From the NCBI GenBank assembly GCA_050084515.1, contig CM114272.1, positions 13,702,001-13,766,000 of the forward strand: a stretch of 64,000 nucleotides of DNA, given 5' to 3'. The position numbers and the translations under genes were made by a program. Below, one piece after another: positions 1-10,700 of the stretch. The notes under the pieces were generated by a model. That model was not told where the DNA came from. It saw only the letters and a program-made list of their open reading frames with translations, and searched no databases. Each line of letters begins with the position of its first letter. Position 1 is the first letter of the stretch. The DNA comes from Blasia pusilla (lineage: Eukaryota; Marchantiophyta; Marchantiopsida; Blasiales).

Positions 1-329
1 GTTGCGTTGGTGAGCCCCATGCCTACCGAGACGGTGGAGGCAGTGGCTGGGGGCGAGACCCGAGGAGATTGACACACCAGGGGAGATCGGGAGAGACATC
101 CTGGGACTTCTTGGGATGTTTTGGAGGTACGCCAAGAGATGATAGCCACAATATTGTGCGTGGTTCCGGACACTGCATGTGGAGGAGATCAAAGTTTGCA
201 GTTGGCTGCAAGAGAGCGGTCGAGTGTTGTTGTTCGAGATGGGGTTGCACCATAGCAACCACAGATACCAGCGCCGGAGAGTCCTACCATAGTCACGATG
301 GAGACTTGGGAGTCAAATATAAGCCCTAG

Positions 330-1290
330 TTGACAAGAGGAGAGCGGCGCCGAATACATCAGTTCCTCAGGAGTTATAAGAGCTGCTTTGCATTTAGCAT
401 GGAGGATTTGGATACGCTGCAGGGACCGGGGATCCGCATTGAGTTGTCGAGTGATACGAAGATCTTCCGACAACCCTACATATACAGTGATATGGAGAGG
501 GCTCTGATTCAGAGTAGGAGCCAAGACTTGGTCAGAGCAAGACTAGTGGAGATGTCGCATGGGGAGTATGCATCTGCCAGTGTCATGCTCGCCAAGAAGG
601 ATATGCATGGCAACCCGACGGATAGGCGAATGTGTGGAGATTACCGACCTATCGATCGGCAGAAGAAGTTTGATAGGTATGACATGCCCATCCCTGAGGA
701 GATCTTTGATGCGATTGGGCAAGCAAAGGTCTTCAATTCACTGGATTTGCGAGTCGGATACCATCAACCTGCCATCATTGGAGGACAGGCAGAAGACAAC
801 ATTTTGGGGCATCAATCCTCACGGGAAGGATTGCTTTTACTAGTGACGATTCTTACCATTTGGGTTAAAGAACACCCTGGCTGAGTTTCAGAGGGTCATG
901 GATAGGATCTTGGCTGGTCTCGATTTTGCTAGGTGTCATATTGATGACATCCTAGTCTTTAGGACCACGGTTGAGGAGCATGAGCGACATCTAGAGGAGG
1001 TGTTTCGACAATTGCAATTACATGGGTTGAAGCTACATCCAGGCAAGTGCAAGTTCTTCTACGACTAGATTGAGTACTTGGGTCATACAATATACCCTGG
1101 GGCCTTGGTGTGCAATTGACGAAGGTAGAGGCTATTTTAGGCATTCCACGCCCTACATATGTGAGTCGAGTTTGTGCATTCATGAGATTCGCAAACTTCT
1201 ATCGACGGTACGTCAAGGGTTTCAGTTCAATTGTGAAGCCGCTAACCTTGATGACCAAAGTGGATCACGAGTGGCACTAGGGGGATGAGC
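330..1290 (+). pseudogene. copy 1 reverse transcriptase (broken)
   Basis: Gypsy-type RT in the order fingers, palm, thumb. Recognisable pieces are SMEDLDTLQGPGIRIELSSD (from about 405), MCGDYRPIDRQ (631-663), FNSLDLRVGYHQ (733-768) and the active-site segment at about 934-951. The active site reads HIDD where copies 5 and 6 have YIDD, so the Tyr next to the catalytic Asp pair is lost. The frame breaks near 770, 870 and 1,065. The usual start is upstream of the window, so 330 marks only the first long open stretch. The protein would copy element RNA into DNA; this copy cannot. Confidence 0.85.
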
Positions 1291-1372
1291 GGAGCGAGCA
1301 TTTCAGTTGCTCAAGGACATATTGACGTCCGCGCCTATCTTGAGGAGACCGATCATGGGGCGTCCTTTCTAG

Positions 1373-1786
1373 TTGCACACAAATTGGAGCATGTTGGGGC
1401 TTGGAGCGGTGCTCACCCACCATGATGATGAGGGTAGAGAGTTCGTGGTGGCTTACGTTAGCCGCTCGAACAACGCTGTAGAGGCGAAGTACAGCTCGTA
1501 TGAGGGTGAGTGCTTGGCTGTAGTGTGGGTTGTCGCGTATTTCAGGTGTTGCTTATTCCGCAACCCCTTTACCATCATCATTGATCATCAACCACTAAAG
1601 TGGTTGATGAAGTCCGACAAGCTTAAAGGGAAGTTTGCGAGATGGGCTTTGTTGTTGCAGGAGTATGATTTTCAGGTGGTACATAGACCTGGGACTCTCA
1701 ACCAGAATGCAGATGGGTTGAGTCGTAACCCATGCCCGAGTCAAAAAGATGCGACTAGAGCTCGATGGCATGGAGAGAGTGATTAG
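1373..1786 (+). pseudogene. copy 1 RNase H domain
   Basis: Open frame matching the gypsy RNase H: NWSMLGLGAVLTHHDDEG at the start, then YSSYEGECLAVVWVV, then TIIIDHQPLKWLM, ending in HRPGTLNQNADGLSRNPCP, the usual tether boundary before integrase. In active elements it removes the RNA strand of the RNA-DNA hybrid. The acidic residues (the Asp that usually opens the domain is Asn here, NWSM) are partly altered. It lies between the RT thumb and the integrase, and it is the segment precisely missing from copy 5. Confidence 0.85.
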
Positions 1787-1984
1787 GAGTCAGTGCCAAG
1801 ATGGCACGCGTCAAACTATTTAGGCATGTTGGCTATGGAGAGCAAGAGTGTGGAGACTTTGATGGCGAGGTCTAGTGGAGAGTCCTTGGATCCCGAGGCC
1901 AGTGAGGAGACCACATGTGGCCGAGATATTCATGATGATGGAGTAGTCTTGGAGTAACTTCGTACTGGCAGCGTTGCGAGCACC

Positions 1985-2665
1985 GTGGGTGCTAGAGAGC
2001 GGGATCGGATCCTACAGCGGGCCAGACGGTTCCGTTGGGAGAGGACACATGTTTTGAGGGTTTGGGAGGATGGTAGAGTATGCATAGTGCCACATCCTTT
2101 GCAGAGAGCACGACTAGTGCAACATGCACACGAGGATTTGGGTCACTTTGGGGTGAAGCGGACGTACAACTTGCTCCAGATTCAGTATTGGTGGCGAGGC
2201 ATGCGGACTGACGTTCAACAGTTTGTTGCCAGGTGCATGGTGTGTGATCGGGTCCAAGCATTGTTCAATGCTCTAACTCCACCGTTGCATCCATTACCTA
2301 TCATGGGCTTAGGGTATAGATGGACTTTGAATTTTGTAGGACGTTTGCCTTTGACGGAGCGTCATAGTCGTTGTGTGTTGGTGATGGTCGAGCACTTCTC
2401 GAAGTGGATCGAGTTGGTTGCATTTCCTAACAAAGCGAGTGAGGGAGTAGCTTATGCCTTCCTTGATAGAGTGCTGAGTCATTATGGCGCATCAGCTGAG
2501 GTGTTCACATATCAAGGTATCGAGTTTCGCTGTGAGTTCCAGGCCTTGTGTAATCAGGCGTTGATCGACCACCGCACGACTTCGCGAGATCATCTCGAGG
2601 CAGATGGATTAGCGGAGAGAGTTGTGCAGTCGGTGAAGAGGGGGTTACACACGTATGGCTTGTAG
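1985..2665 (+). pseudogene. copy 1 integrase (catalytic residues lost)
   Basis: DDE integrase. The zinc-binding N-terminus is HEDLGH (H-x4-H) followed by CMVC (C-x2-C). The core follows with LVMVEHFSKWIELV and ALIDHRTTSRDH and ends at GLAER. Compared with copy 5, the first catalytic Asp is Asn (2330-2332) and the second is Tyr (2510-2512, TYQG for TDQG); the Glu of GLAER (2615-2617) is kept. This integrase must be dead. The open frame ends in TAG at 2663-2665, a stop shared with copy 5 but read as CAG in copy 6. Confidence 0.85.
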
Positions 2666-3367
2666 AGAGGTCACCTAGGAGATTGGGACCTCTAGTTTCC
2701 GTGGTTGGCGATGGGATACAGATTCAGCAGGGATGCATCCTTAGCGTCTTTTTCACCGTACTGGCTACTTTATGGCCGAGAGCCAGATTTACCTATGGCC
2801 ATTCATCGAGATGCTGGTGAGGTCCTAGACCTTGATGACCCAGATGTATGGATGCGAGCATGTTCTTAGAGGGATGAGTTGTTTCAGAGAGTGATGCCCA
2901 TGACGTTCGAGAACTTGGCGATTGCGCAACATCGGGATACGTTGAGGTATGTGACTATTCGGGGTGGTGGTTATCGACCAACTATCCGGAGGTTTCATTA
3001 GGGAGATTATGTCAACTTGCAGCAGACGCCCCAGACAACGTTGGATGTGACTGCAGGGCGCACTATCCTAAGAGTGCGTGACGTTTTGCCCTCCGATGTT
3101 CTCTTGCTAGAGGGACGCGATGGTATGGTATGGAAGGACCGTGTGCATAATTGTGCATCATTTCACCTTCCTAACATTGATGGTATAGTAGATCCGAGCT
3201 CAATAGTAGTTCTTGCAGGCTTGCGTTGTATGTTATGTGGTTCTGCTCGTGGTGCGGCCACGATGCTAGTCTGTGATGGATGTTCTTGAGGTTGGCATAT
3301 GGCATGTCTGACGCCACCTCTCACTAAGGTTCCTCAGGGATGATGGATGTGTCCCACATGCTCATAG
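2666..3367 (+). pseudogene. copy 1 integrase C-terminal tail with PHD finger
   Basis: After the integrase core comes a beta-rich segment (TLDVTAGRTILRVRDVLPSD, then LLLEGRDGMVWKDRVHNC) in the place of the GPY/F module of other gypsy integrases. A PHD-type zinc finger follows at 3227-3361. Its spacing is C-x2-C-x11-C-x2-C-x4-H-x2-C-x14-C-x2-C, beginning CMLCGSARG, then CDGC, GWHMAC, LTPPL and WMCPTC. PHD fingers usually read histone H3 tails, so a targeting role like that of chromodomains in chromoviruses is likely but is inference. Stops at about 2867 (TAG), 2999 (TAG), 3287 (TGA) and 3341 (TGA) interrupt it; all eight zinc ligands survive. Confidence 0.8.
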
Positions 3368-3540
3368 AGGACATACTAGATAGGTTCTGATTCCAACTTT
3401 TTCTAGGATATGGATGAGAGGAAGGCAACTGACGATGGGGCCATATGAGCACTCGACCTTTCTGCTCTTAGCGTCCTAGAGATGTATGTCCTGGTAGGTA
3501 GGGATAGATGGCTATCTAGAGTTAGAGGGACCTAACCACG

Positions 3541-3555
3541 AGCTAGGGGGGCGAT
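3541..3555 (+). other. polypurine-like tract of copy 1
   Basis: AGCTAGGGGGGCGAT directly before the beta repeat. The same G-rich tract sits at the same place in copies 5 and 6. By analogy with LTR retrotransposons it would prime plus-strand DNA at the left edge of beta. Confidence 0.6.
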
Positions 3556-4283
3556 TGGAGATATTTTGGTACTTCTCGCCTCTATGTATGTATGCCATGA
3601 GTTAACATGGGATCGTGTGTGTTTATGTGTGTGTTCGATGATAGCGATGTATGTTGTGTAGCGATGTGTATGCGCACGACAGCTATCACGATAGATCGAT
3701 GGGATCTAGCACAACGTCTACACGAGTATTGGAGGACAGGTGGAGGAGGTCGAGGATAACCTGTTGAGGCCTCGCGAAACCTGAGAGAGCAGGTTTCCCC
3801 TTCATTTCGACTCATTTACTATTTTAGGCAAGTACCATTTTGAGTCTATGATCGGCTTTCTAGTTTTGGTAAGTGGCCCTTGACCTCCTACATCAGGTCA
3901 AGAGCCAAGGAGGTGACTTGGGAGAATAGGTTACCATGGAGAGAGCTTGGGAGAGGAGAGGGGTATACCTGAAGGAGAGAGAGCTTGAGAGCTCATTCTC
4001 TATTTGTTGAACCTCTTGGCATAAGGCGGCGGATCTATGGTCCCTTGTCTTGTGAGTGTAACCCAAGCCTCTCATTAGGAGAGTGGGTTTGGTTTGACAT
4101 GATAGAGAGAGAGTGCACACCTTTGAGAGCTATGGTGTGAGATGGTGTAGAGAGAGCTTGGATCTTACTTTAATTGGAGATATTTTGGTACTTCTCGCCT
4201 CTGTGTATGGATGCCATGAGTTAACATGGGATTGTGTGTGTTTATGTGTGTGTTCGATGACAGCGATGTGTATGCGCACAACA
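3556..4283 (+). repeat. beta-alpha-beta terminal block of copy 1
   Basis: Beta 1 is 3556-3681, from TGGAGATATTTTGG to GCGCACGACA. Alpha is 3682-4174. Beta 2 is 4175-4283, again starting TGGAGATATTTTGG and ending GCGCACAACA. The same order occurs at the 3' ends of copies 5 and 6. The alpha unit is also found alone, without beta, at the 5' ends of copies 2, 4 and 5. Alpha contains a conserved stem-loop near 3879-3902 (CTTGACCT and AGGTCAAG arms). Confidence 0.8.
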
Positions 4284-4339
4284 TAGTCATGTAAATATCA
4301 CAAGATCCGCATCATCTCCCAAAACAACTAGGACCGAGT

Positions 4340-7300
4340 GTCAGCTAACTCGCTACCTCGTCTAGCACTTGATTGGCCCTGACACGACCAACCAATAATG
4401 ACCAAGTCTATAGTCCCTACTCGCTCCAAGTCTTGCGCCCCCAACAATGAAGTGTCCCTCGGTAGGGAACTCTAGTAACCCTGAATGGCGGACGCAGACA
4501 ACAAGTCGGGAAAACGGAGGCGTAACAATGCCACATGGTGAAGTGAAGCATGCCTCGCAACATCATCAATCTCCACATATAGGTAGTGCTGCACGCACAC
4601 TCCAACGTGCCAAACAACATCTAACCCAATGCTGATCCCTCTAAAGAGATCCAACACCCGAATACCCTGCTCTAGGATGCACCACACAATCGGGGTGGTG
4701 CCCAAATGGGTCATAGTAGCACTCCTGCCTACCTGGGGTTCCTCTGACCCGTCACATTCTAGTGCAAGCGTCTCGCTCCACGCAATCTGCACATGCTCAG
4801 TGGCTTAGCGTCGAAGCTCCTCAATCGAGCCCCAAAGCGACACCTCTCCTCCACGGACTAATGCGGCTACCATGACACTCCTCTCCATAGAAATATCACA
4901 AACGAGAGTATCCTCTGCATGGACATGTCCCTCAATCAAATCACTAGGCCAAGTGATGGCACTGCTAAATGCTGCTAAGGTCGCCATCTATTGTGGCCGT
5001 CACTTGATCACTGCACTTGTAAATCAAACGGCTAATGAGCTCAGGCGCCAATCACCTGACTGCCATCCTGATCTGAAGGACGCTGAATCCTCCCAGTAAT
5101 CCAGGGAAAAACCTATCGGATATAACACTGCTCCACCAACCAAGACGTCATAGGACTCTACATTAGTCACTATCGCCTTGGCTCGCACCACAGACTCATC
5201 TATAGGATGTCCCTAGAAAATCCTCACCATGACCTCCTGTCAGGTGATATACTGTGTGGTACTTGCTCCACCCAAGGATGTCTGTATCCAGAATGGAACA
5301 CGCTCCACATCGGCTCTGGTCAAGCCCAATCCTTTGAATGACGCTTTCCCCAATATCACCGGTTGCCCTCCTCAATCCAAGAAGATGCATTGCGGACTAA
5401 AAACTCTACCTCCGGGACTCACCAACTCAAAGACCTCTCCTCGGTTATCCAGCAACACAACACCAAGAGAAGCCATGGCACGCTCTATCGCGGGTCTAGC
5501 GGGCATCTCCACCATCCTAGCAGCCGCTGCTTGCCATGAATCTGACGTGGACGGCCACATCATCCGCTCCAAGGGCAGGTCCATCACCTCCTCTGCAATC
5601 ACCTCTGAACGTGATGTAGGAATTCCAACTCCACGCTCACATAGCGTAGCGGCAAGCCAAAAAACCTCGGCGAGCGTACCTCCCAACCTCATAATATCAG
5701 AAGTAGAAAATCAAGGAGCGCGCTATAGAACGATGGCCGCCCCTGACAAAGTGCTCAACACATGCCCCTCCTGAGCATCAACAATAGGAGTCGTCGCTTT
5801 CGCTTCCTTCATCGCCCTCCGTGCCTGCACACCAACAACATCACCAACTCTCAAGGAACTCTAATCAGGACCCATCAATGGGATCCTCATTGCCTTGGAC
5901 AACGTGAAAGACTAAGGAAGCCTAGTCTGTTTCTTGGCTTCCCCTCGCTGTGGATCCAACTTTTCGGCTGCTCCATGCAACACAACTACGGCGGCCTCCA
6001 TCTCGGAAACCCCGCACATCCAACCATGATCCCCCATATCTCTGGCTGCTCCATGTGATGTCGATGCCAGGGATCCGGCATAGGGTAATCTAAATGCCAT
6101 AGCGGCAATCTGCTCTTGTAGCTAATGTGTCTCAGCAGCCATCCTAGCCTCACGCTTGACGTCTCCCTCAACGCATCTAGGTGATGGGACTCTACCTCCT
6201 CCACGGGCAGCTCCACCACCCTATCCGGCAACTCCAGCTCCTCATCCCCCAACGGGACTACTTGGTGCACGATCTCTAAGCCCACCCGGACCGGCTACTT
6301 GCTCTGGTGCCCTCTCTGGCCCTCCGTTTGGACGTAACTCACGATGTAAACTGAAACATATGGCGCGTGTATGACCATACCTTTGACAATAGTCACACTG
6401 ATAACCTCCTTGTGCAGCACCATCCCCTCCTCCATGTTGAGGCATGCATCTATGTCCCTAACCAATGCAATCACGTTGATGATGGGCTCCACCATATGAC
6501 CAACACGTTATCGTAGGCGGCTATTGCTGAGCCGCATATGAAGGCGCAGGTCTCTGTGGCACGAGCTCCCGATATCCTCCCTGAGCTCGTGGTGCCACAG
6601 CCGACCTATCTTGGAGTCCATGTTGCTGCACAAGTGGTTCAGACAACCGTGACAGCTCTCGCCCAGAACCGATGCTGGCTACGCTCTCCTCCGCCATGTT
6701 GCGCTCAATGTTCTCGGCGGTCCTAAAAACATCTCTCAGCGTAGGGGACGCGTTCACAAGAAGCACCCCGTCTTGCACCCGTGTCCACAGGGTCCGGTCC
6801 AGCATCGCGTACCATGATTGGATGGCCTAAGCTTGTATCACCCTCTGAGTGACGTTGATCAATCGGCGCAAGCGTGTGTAAGCCTCTCGCAAACTCTCCG
6901 TCCGTACCCCCTGGTAGCTCGCCCTCAACTTAGCAAAGAACTCAACCACGGGGTTGATCCTGGGATGAATTTTACTAGATGGTGCAACTGCTCTAGTGCG
7001 AGTGACCCCTCCTAAAATATCACTAGTGGAAGAGGAAGTAGCCTCTCCAGACTCCTCCTCCTCATTTGGGAACGGCTCCGTCCATGACACATAGTGTGGG
7101 TCATCGTAGAGTCGCCATGCCTCAATCTCCTAGGCATATCTATGGGAGAACTAATGGTTATCATCCATGGGCGCCCCCTCTAAATGCCTAAACTCCGCAA
7201 TGAAGTCGTGTAGCTCTAAAGTGCCTACAACACCCGAAAACCTACGCGGTCCTCTACCCCGGTCATCCATCTCGTACGCCCAACTGGTAGGACCACTCAA

Positions 7301-7483
7301 TGTGTACGATGGATCACTAACATACTCCTCTATATGCTCCTCCTTGTCTGAAGATGACACAGAAAGAGATCGAGGTGGTCCCTCACATGGAGACCCTCGA
7401 AACCTCGCACCACTCCGGGTAAACCCTCCAGAGCTACTCTCAAGTCCACTACCTCGCCTCTCAAAATCCCGAAAGGACGCCAT
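4340..7483 (-). pseudogene. copy 2 gag and protease (broken)
   Basis: Gag begins with FRDFERRGSGLESSSGG and has a conserved capsid-like segment (VVEFFAKLRASYQGVR, then LREAYTRLRRLINVTQ, 7,000-6,840). An intact CCHC zinc knuckle, CDYCQRYGHTRAIC, lies at 6356-6397 and would bind genomic RNA. Further on are the linker (about 6,100-5,850) and a retropepsin-like domain whose DSG active site reads D-stop-G near 5,375. The next motif, TSLGGASTTQ, matches copy 5. Several frameshifts and stops make it non-functional. The true Gag start may lie a little upstream. Confidence 0.75.
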
Positions 7484-9146
7484 GATGGCCCTCGTGCCCC
7501 TCTCACATGATAACTCTCAATCTCGCAAGTTATTCCTCAATCACTCAAACTAAAATACGACACTCAATCTACACTCTCTCATTGAGACGTGTGCTATGCG
7601 GCAACAATTAGGGTGGTGCGGCAAATCACTGATCTATCGTCTCATCGACAAACCTTCCTCAACTCTATACATCCCACACAGGTCTATGTCCCCTAAACCC
7701 ATACATCATAGATGCTCCTAGCATCAACACAAAACCCAATATCCCAAATAACTTCCCAATATCCGGAAATCCCTCACACATGCAAGGTAAGAGACGAGAA
7801 TGTGTAACCTGACAATAATCTCGATGTCGCTCCTCGGCAACTGCAAATCTTGACCCCAACTCGGTCTTGAAGATAACTCCTCCAATCATCAAGTTGTACT
7901 CCTCTGGTACTGATGTTGCTCAAACCTCCTCGATGTGCGGTGCAGGTCCACCAGTCCGGTGCGGCACGGAACGGCTACAAACGGCACGACACTCAGGAAT
8001 GGAGTGCGGCACTCGAAGGCATATCCTCCTCAATCATAAATTCACATGCTGTGCTCCTTAGTGAATGAGCGGCTCCACGATCGAGATGGTGCGGTGCAGC
8101 CAAGAGCGGCACGGCGCAACAATCAACAACGCGTTGTAGCTACGGGCTTCACGGCACGGTACTCAATTGTCGTTGAGCGGCTACCAATCACAACATAGCA
8201 GCATGAAATGAAAACTCAAACACCATAACCCGAGGTCGTCTGCCATCACTAGTTGATGACGAAACTTCCATGACGGTGGCGGCCAAAACAAAGTGCGTGG
8301 TGGCGACGCAAGTAAGAGAATCAACGGTCGTCGTGGAAGACCCTCCACTCTGTAATGGCGGCAATGGCAACCAAAGGGTGAACAAAAAATGAACGCGGCT
8401 GTGAGCAATGCTAGGCGGTGGCGGCGGCGAACGATGGACGGTGGACGACGGACGGTGGACCGTTGACGGTTGAATGTTGATGGTGATGGTCGACCGTTGA
8501 CCGTTGACCGATCATGATGATGGTTGACTCTTGATAGTGACGGTTGACCACTGATGGCGACTATGACAGCGACAGCCGCCGCCGGCATGGCGGCTGGTTT
8601 AGAGTTTGAACAATTTAACCCTAAAAATCGCCTAGCAATGGCAGTTTTGCAAGATTGACCATAACGTTTTGCTAGCAACTCTAAATTGCACACTGTCTCT
8701 TGCACAACATGCACAACTTCACGATCTACGATGGCGTCAAAAATTATTTTGAATCAGACATTCCACTAAAAACTGACAGGGACTATAGTAAAGCCCAATG
8801 TCTCTTTCTCCTACACAAAATTTGGCAGCGCTTCCGCGTTGATTTCTCCCAACGAAAATGTAAAACCTATGAAAATACAAATCCACAAGCTACATATTTC
8901 TTCCTAGAGCACCGGGATGGGAACCCCGCCCCCATACTCAATCCCTGTCAAAAATTGGGCAACGCTTCCGCGTGCCACTCTTCCACACAAAAAATCGGCA
9001 AAGGAAACATCACAAGTAAGCGGCTCTTGCTCTGGTGAGCACTCCCATAAAACGCTAAATGGGGAATACAATCCCCAACCTGAAAAACCAGCAAGTGACG
9101 AGCGAGCTCCCCCATGAAGCTCTCTCACTCACTCATTCTCTTTTTG
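7484..9146 (-). other. copy 2 non-coding leader with W-box cluster
   Basis: Long leader between alpha and gag, alignable to the leaders of copies 4 and 5. At 8,450-8,565 a degenerate tandem of TTGAC-type units includes four TTGAC[C/T] W-boxes, two of them in the run ACCGTTGACCGTTGACC. At 7,930-8,160 the motif TGCGGCAC and variants recur many times. No coding frame is evident. A possible 3' splice site is conserved in the leader (compare TTTGTTGCAG in copy 4 near 26,536), pairing with a GTAAG in alpha. Confidence 0.55.
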
Positions 9147-9662
9147 TAAAATAAGATTCAATCTCTCTCACAACACCATAGTTCTAACATGTGTGCGCTC
9201 TCACATCTCTCTCAATGTCAAACCAAACCCACTCTCCTAATGAGAGGCTTGGGTTACACACACAAGGCAAGCAAGACCATAGCCCCACTGCCCGATGCCA
9301 AGGGGTTCAACAAAGAGAGAATGAGCTCTCAAGCTCTCTCTCCTTGAGGTATATCCCTCCCCTCTCCCAAGCTCTCTCCATGGTAACCTATGCTCCTAAG
9401 TCACCTCCTTGGATCTTGACCTGATATAGGAGATCAAGCGCCACTTAGCAAAAATAGAAATTTGATCATATACTCAAAATGATACTTACCTAAAATAGTA
9501 AGTTCCTCAATATGGCTCCAAATGAGCTGAAACGAAGGGGGAACCTGATCTCTCTGGTTTTGCGGGGCCTCAACAGGTCATCATCGACCTACTGATCCTG
9601 TCCTTTACTACTCACGAAGGTGCTCTACTAGATCTCAACGATCTATCCTAAAAGACGTGACA
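9147..9662 (-). repeat. alpha repeat at the 5' end of copy 2
   Basis: 516 bp, minus strand, from TGTCACGTCTTTTAGG (9662) to the segment where the 5' and 3' alpha copies diverge (GATTCTTATTTTAC here). It shares CTCTCTC-rich segments and the CTTGACCT stem-loop with every other alpha. It is followed by leader sequence, not by beta. Confidence 0.75.
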
Positions 9663-9689
9663 AGGTCAATTCATCTTTGGTGGGTTTGA

Positions 9690-10700
9690 TACCTTCCTAC
9701 AACTATATGATATTAGAAGATAAATCATCTGCACTAATACTCCAAAGTAGAATGGAGTATCAGATGATATTAACATATATATAGACAAAAATAATTTGAG
9801 TTATATTGAATGACACTATATAAAATTTTTGAGAAATGATGGTTGGGGTATAAATAAGCCCTAGGAGGTTGATATGGTAAGATCAATAAATTATTAAAGA
9901 TCCTTGAATTTTAGATTTGTGGTTTAAATTCCCCACTCTTTCACTAAGAGTGCAAGGGCATATTATCATCATTATTATCTATGTTGATGATCTAATTATG
10001 ATGGCTAACAAAAAAAATTCACATAAGAGACCGAAGTGTCATTGTGAGAAATTTTGTAGTTAAAATAGTTGGGAGAGCTCAAGCATTTTCTTGGTATAGA
10101 CTTCAAAAACGATGGAGTTGATACATGGCTACTTCAACATCTATATGCTCTTGATGAGCTCTTTTGAGATTGACATAACAATATGCAAGCTAATCTTGAT
10201 GCCATTGGATTAGAGTTGGTAGCTTGGAATGTATGAAGGTGATCGGATAAGTAATCCCAATATTTATTGTAATATAGTTGGGAGCTAATTTGTTTCACTA
10301 GCACGAGACGACATCCGAGTTATGCAACTGGTTTGGTAAGTCTGTTTGTGTGGTCACCATAAAAATCCCATTGTGATAAAGAGAGGTGAATCTTAAGGTA
10401 TTCAAGAGATGCAATAAGTCAAGCTTCAAAGAAAAAATCAAATATTTCCCTATCATGAATATCATATGATTTTAGGATAGCCATCATGACCAGATGTGAA
10501 TAAATTTGATTGAATATTCTTCTTATATAAATATAATTACAAATTTTGGATTTATTCGTCAAATAAGCATATAATATCATTAAAATATATACGGAAAATA
10601 ATGGAACGTTTCATATAAGGACAAATCACATTCAAGTAGAATATCATTTCATAAAAGAGTAAGTCTTAGCTTATAATTTTTCATACTTATGTAAGCAAAT
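9690..10700 (+). pseudogene. Ty1/copia pol relic (RT and RNase H)
   Basis: Heavily decayed copia polymerase on plus. The reverse transcriptase active site is visible at about 9,964-9,999 as IIIIYVDDLIMMA, the copia YVDD signature. Downstream, in shifted frames, come RHPSYATGLVSLFVW (about 10,308-10,350), matching the copia TRPDIxYA region, and TNHIQVEYHFIKE (about 10,623-10,661), matching the end of copia RNase H. It is full of stops and is the DNA that copy 2 was inserted next to or into. Confidence 0.7.

Larger units (their letters stand above)
1..4283 (+). mobile_element. Ty3/gypsy PHD-family element, copy 1 (3' part, inserted in copy 2)
   Basis: Plus-strand element that enters from the left edge of the window. 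It carries the protease-RT spacer, reverse transcriptase, RNase H, integrase, a C-terminal PHD finger, a purine tract and then the beta-alpha-beta terminal block. Its right end, GCGCACAACA at 4283, abuts sequence at 4284 that aligns without a break to the protease-RT spacer of the minus-strand copy 2. I therefore read copy 1 as a nested insertion into copy 2. The target duplication cannot be checked because the left end lies outside the window. Confidence 0.8.
4284..9662 (-). mobile_element. Ty3/gypsy PHD-family element, copy 2 (5' part)
   Basis: Minus-strand element. Reading along that strand it contains alpha (9662-9147), a non-coding leader (9146-7484), gag and protease (7483 to about 4,340), then it is interrupted by copy 1. 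Its 5' terminus, TGTCACGTCTTTTAGG at 9662, joins directly to copia-derived DNA, which defines alpha as the real 5' end. No beta precedes it. The pol half should lie left of the window. Confidence 0.8.

Noticed and set aside
3556-4283. Beta-alpha-beta as a small TRIM element next to copy 1
   Set aside because: The same block occurs at the 3' ends of three copies and lies inside the duplicated target site of copy 5, so it belongs to the element.
6538-6726. Various open frames antisense to gag and pol of the gypsy copies
   Set aside because: They are shadows of the coding strand without recognisable domains.
9191-9424. Open frame in the copy 2 alpha repeat
   Set aside because: Recurs in other alpha copies with frame breaks; low-complexity CT-rich repeat, not a gene.
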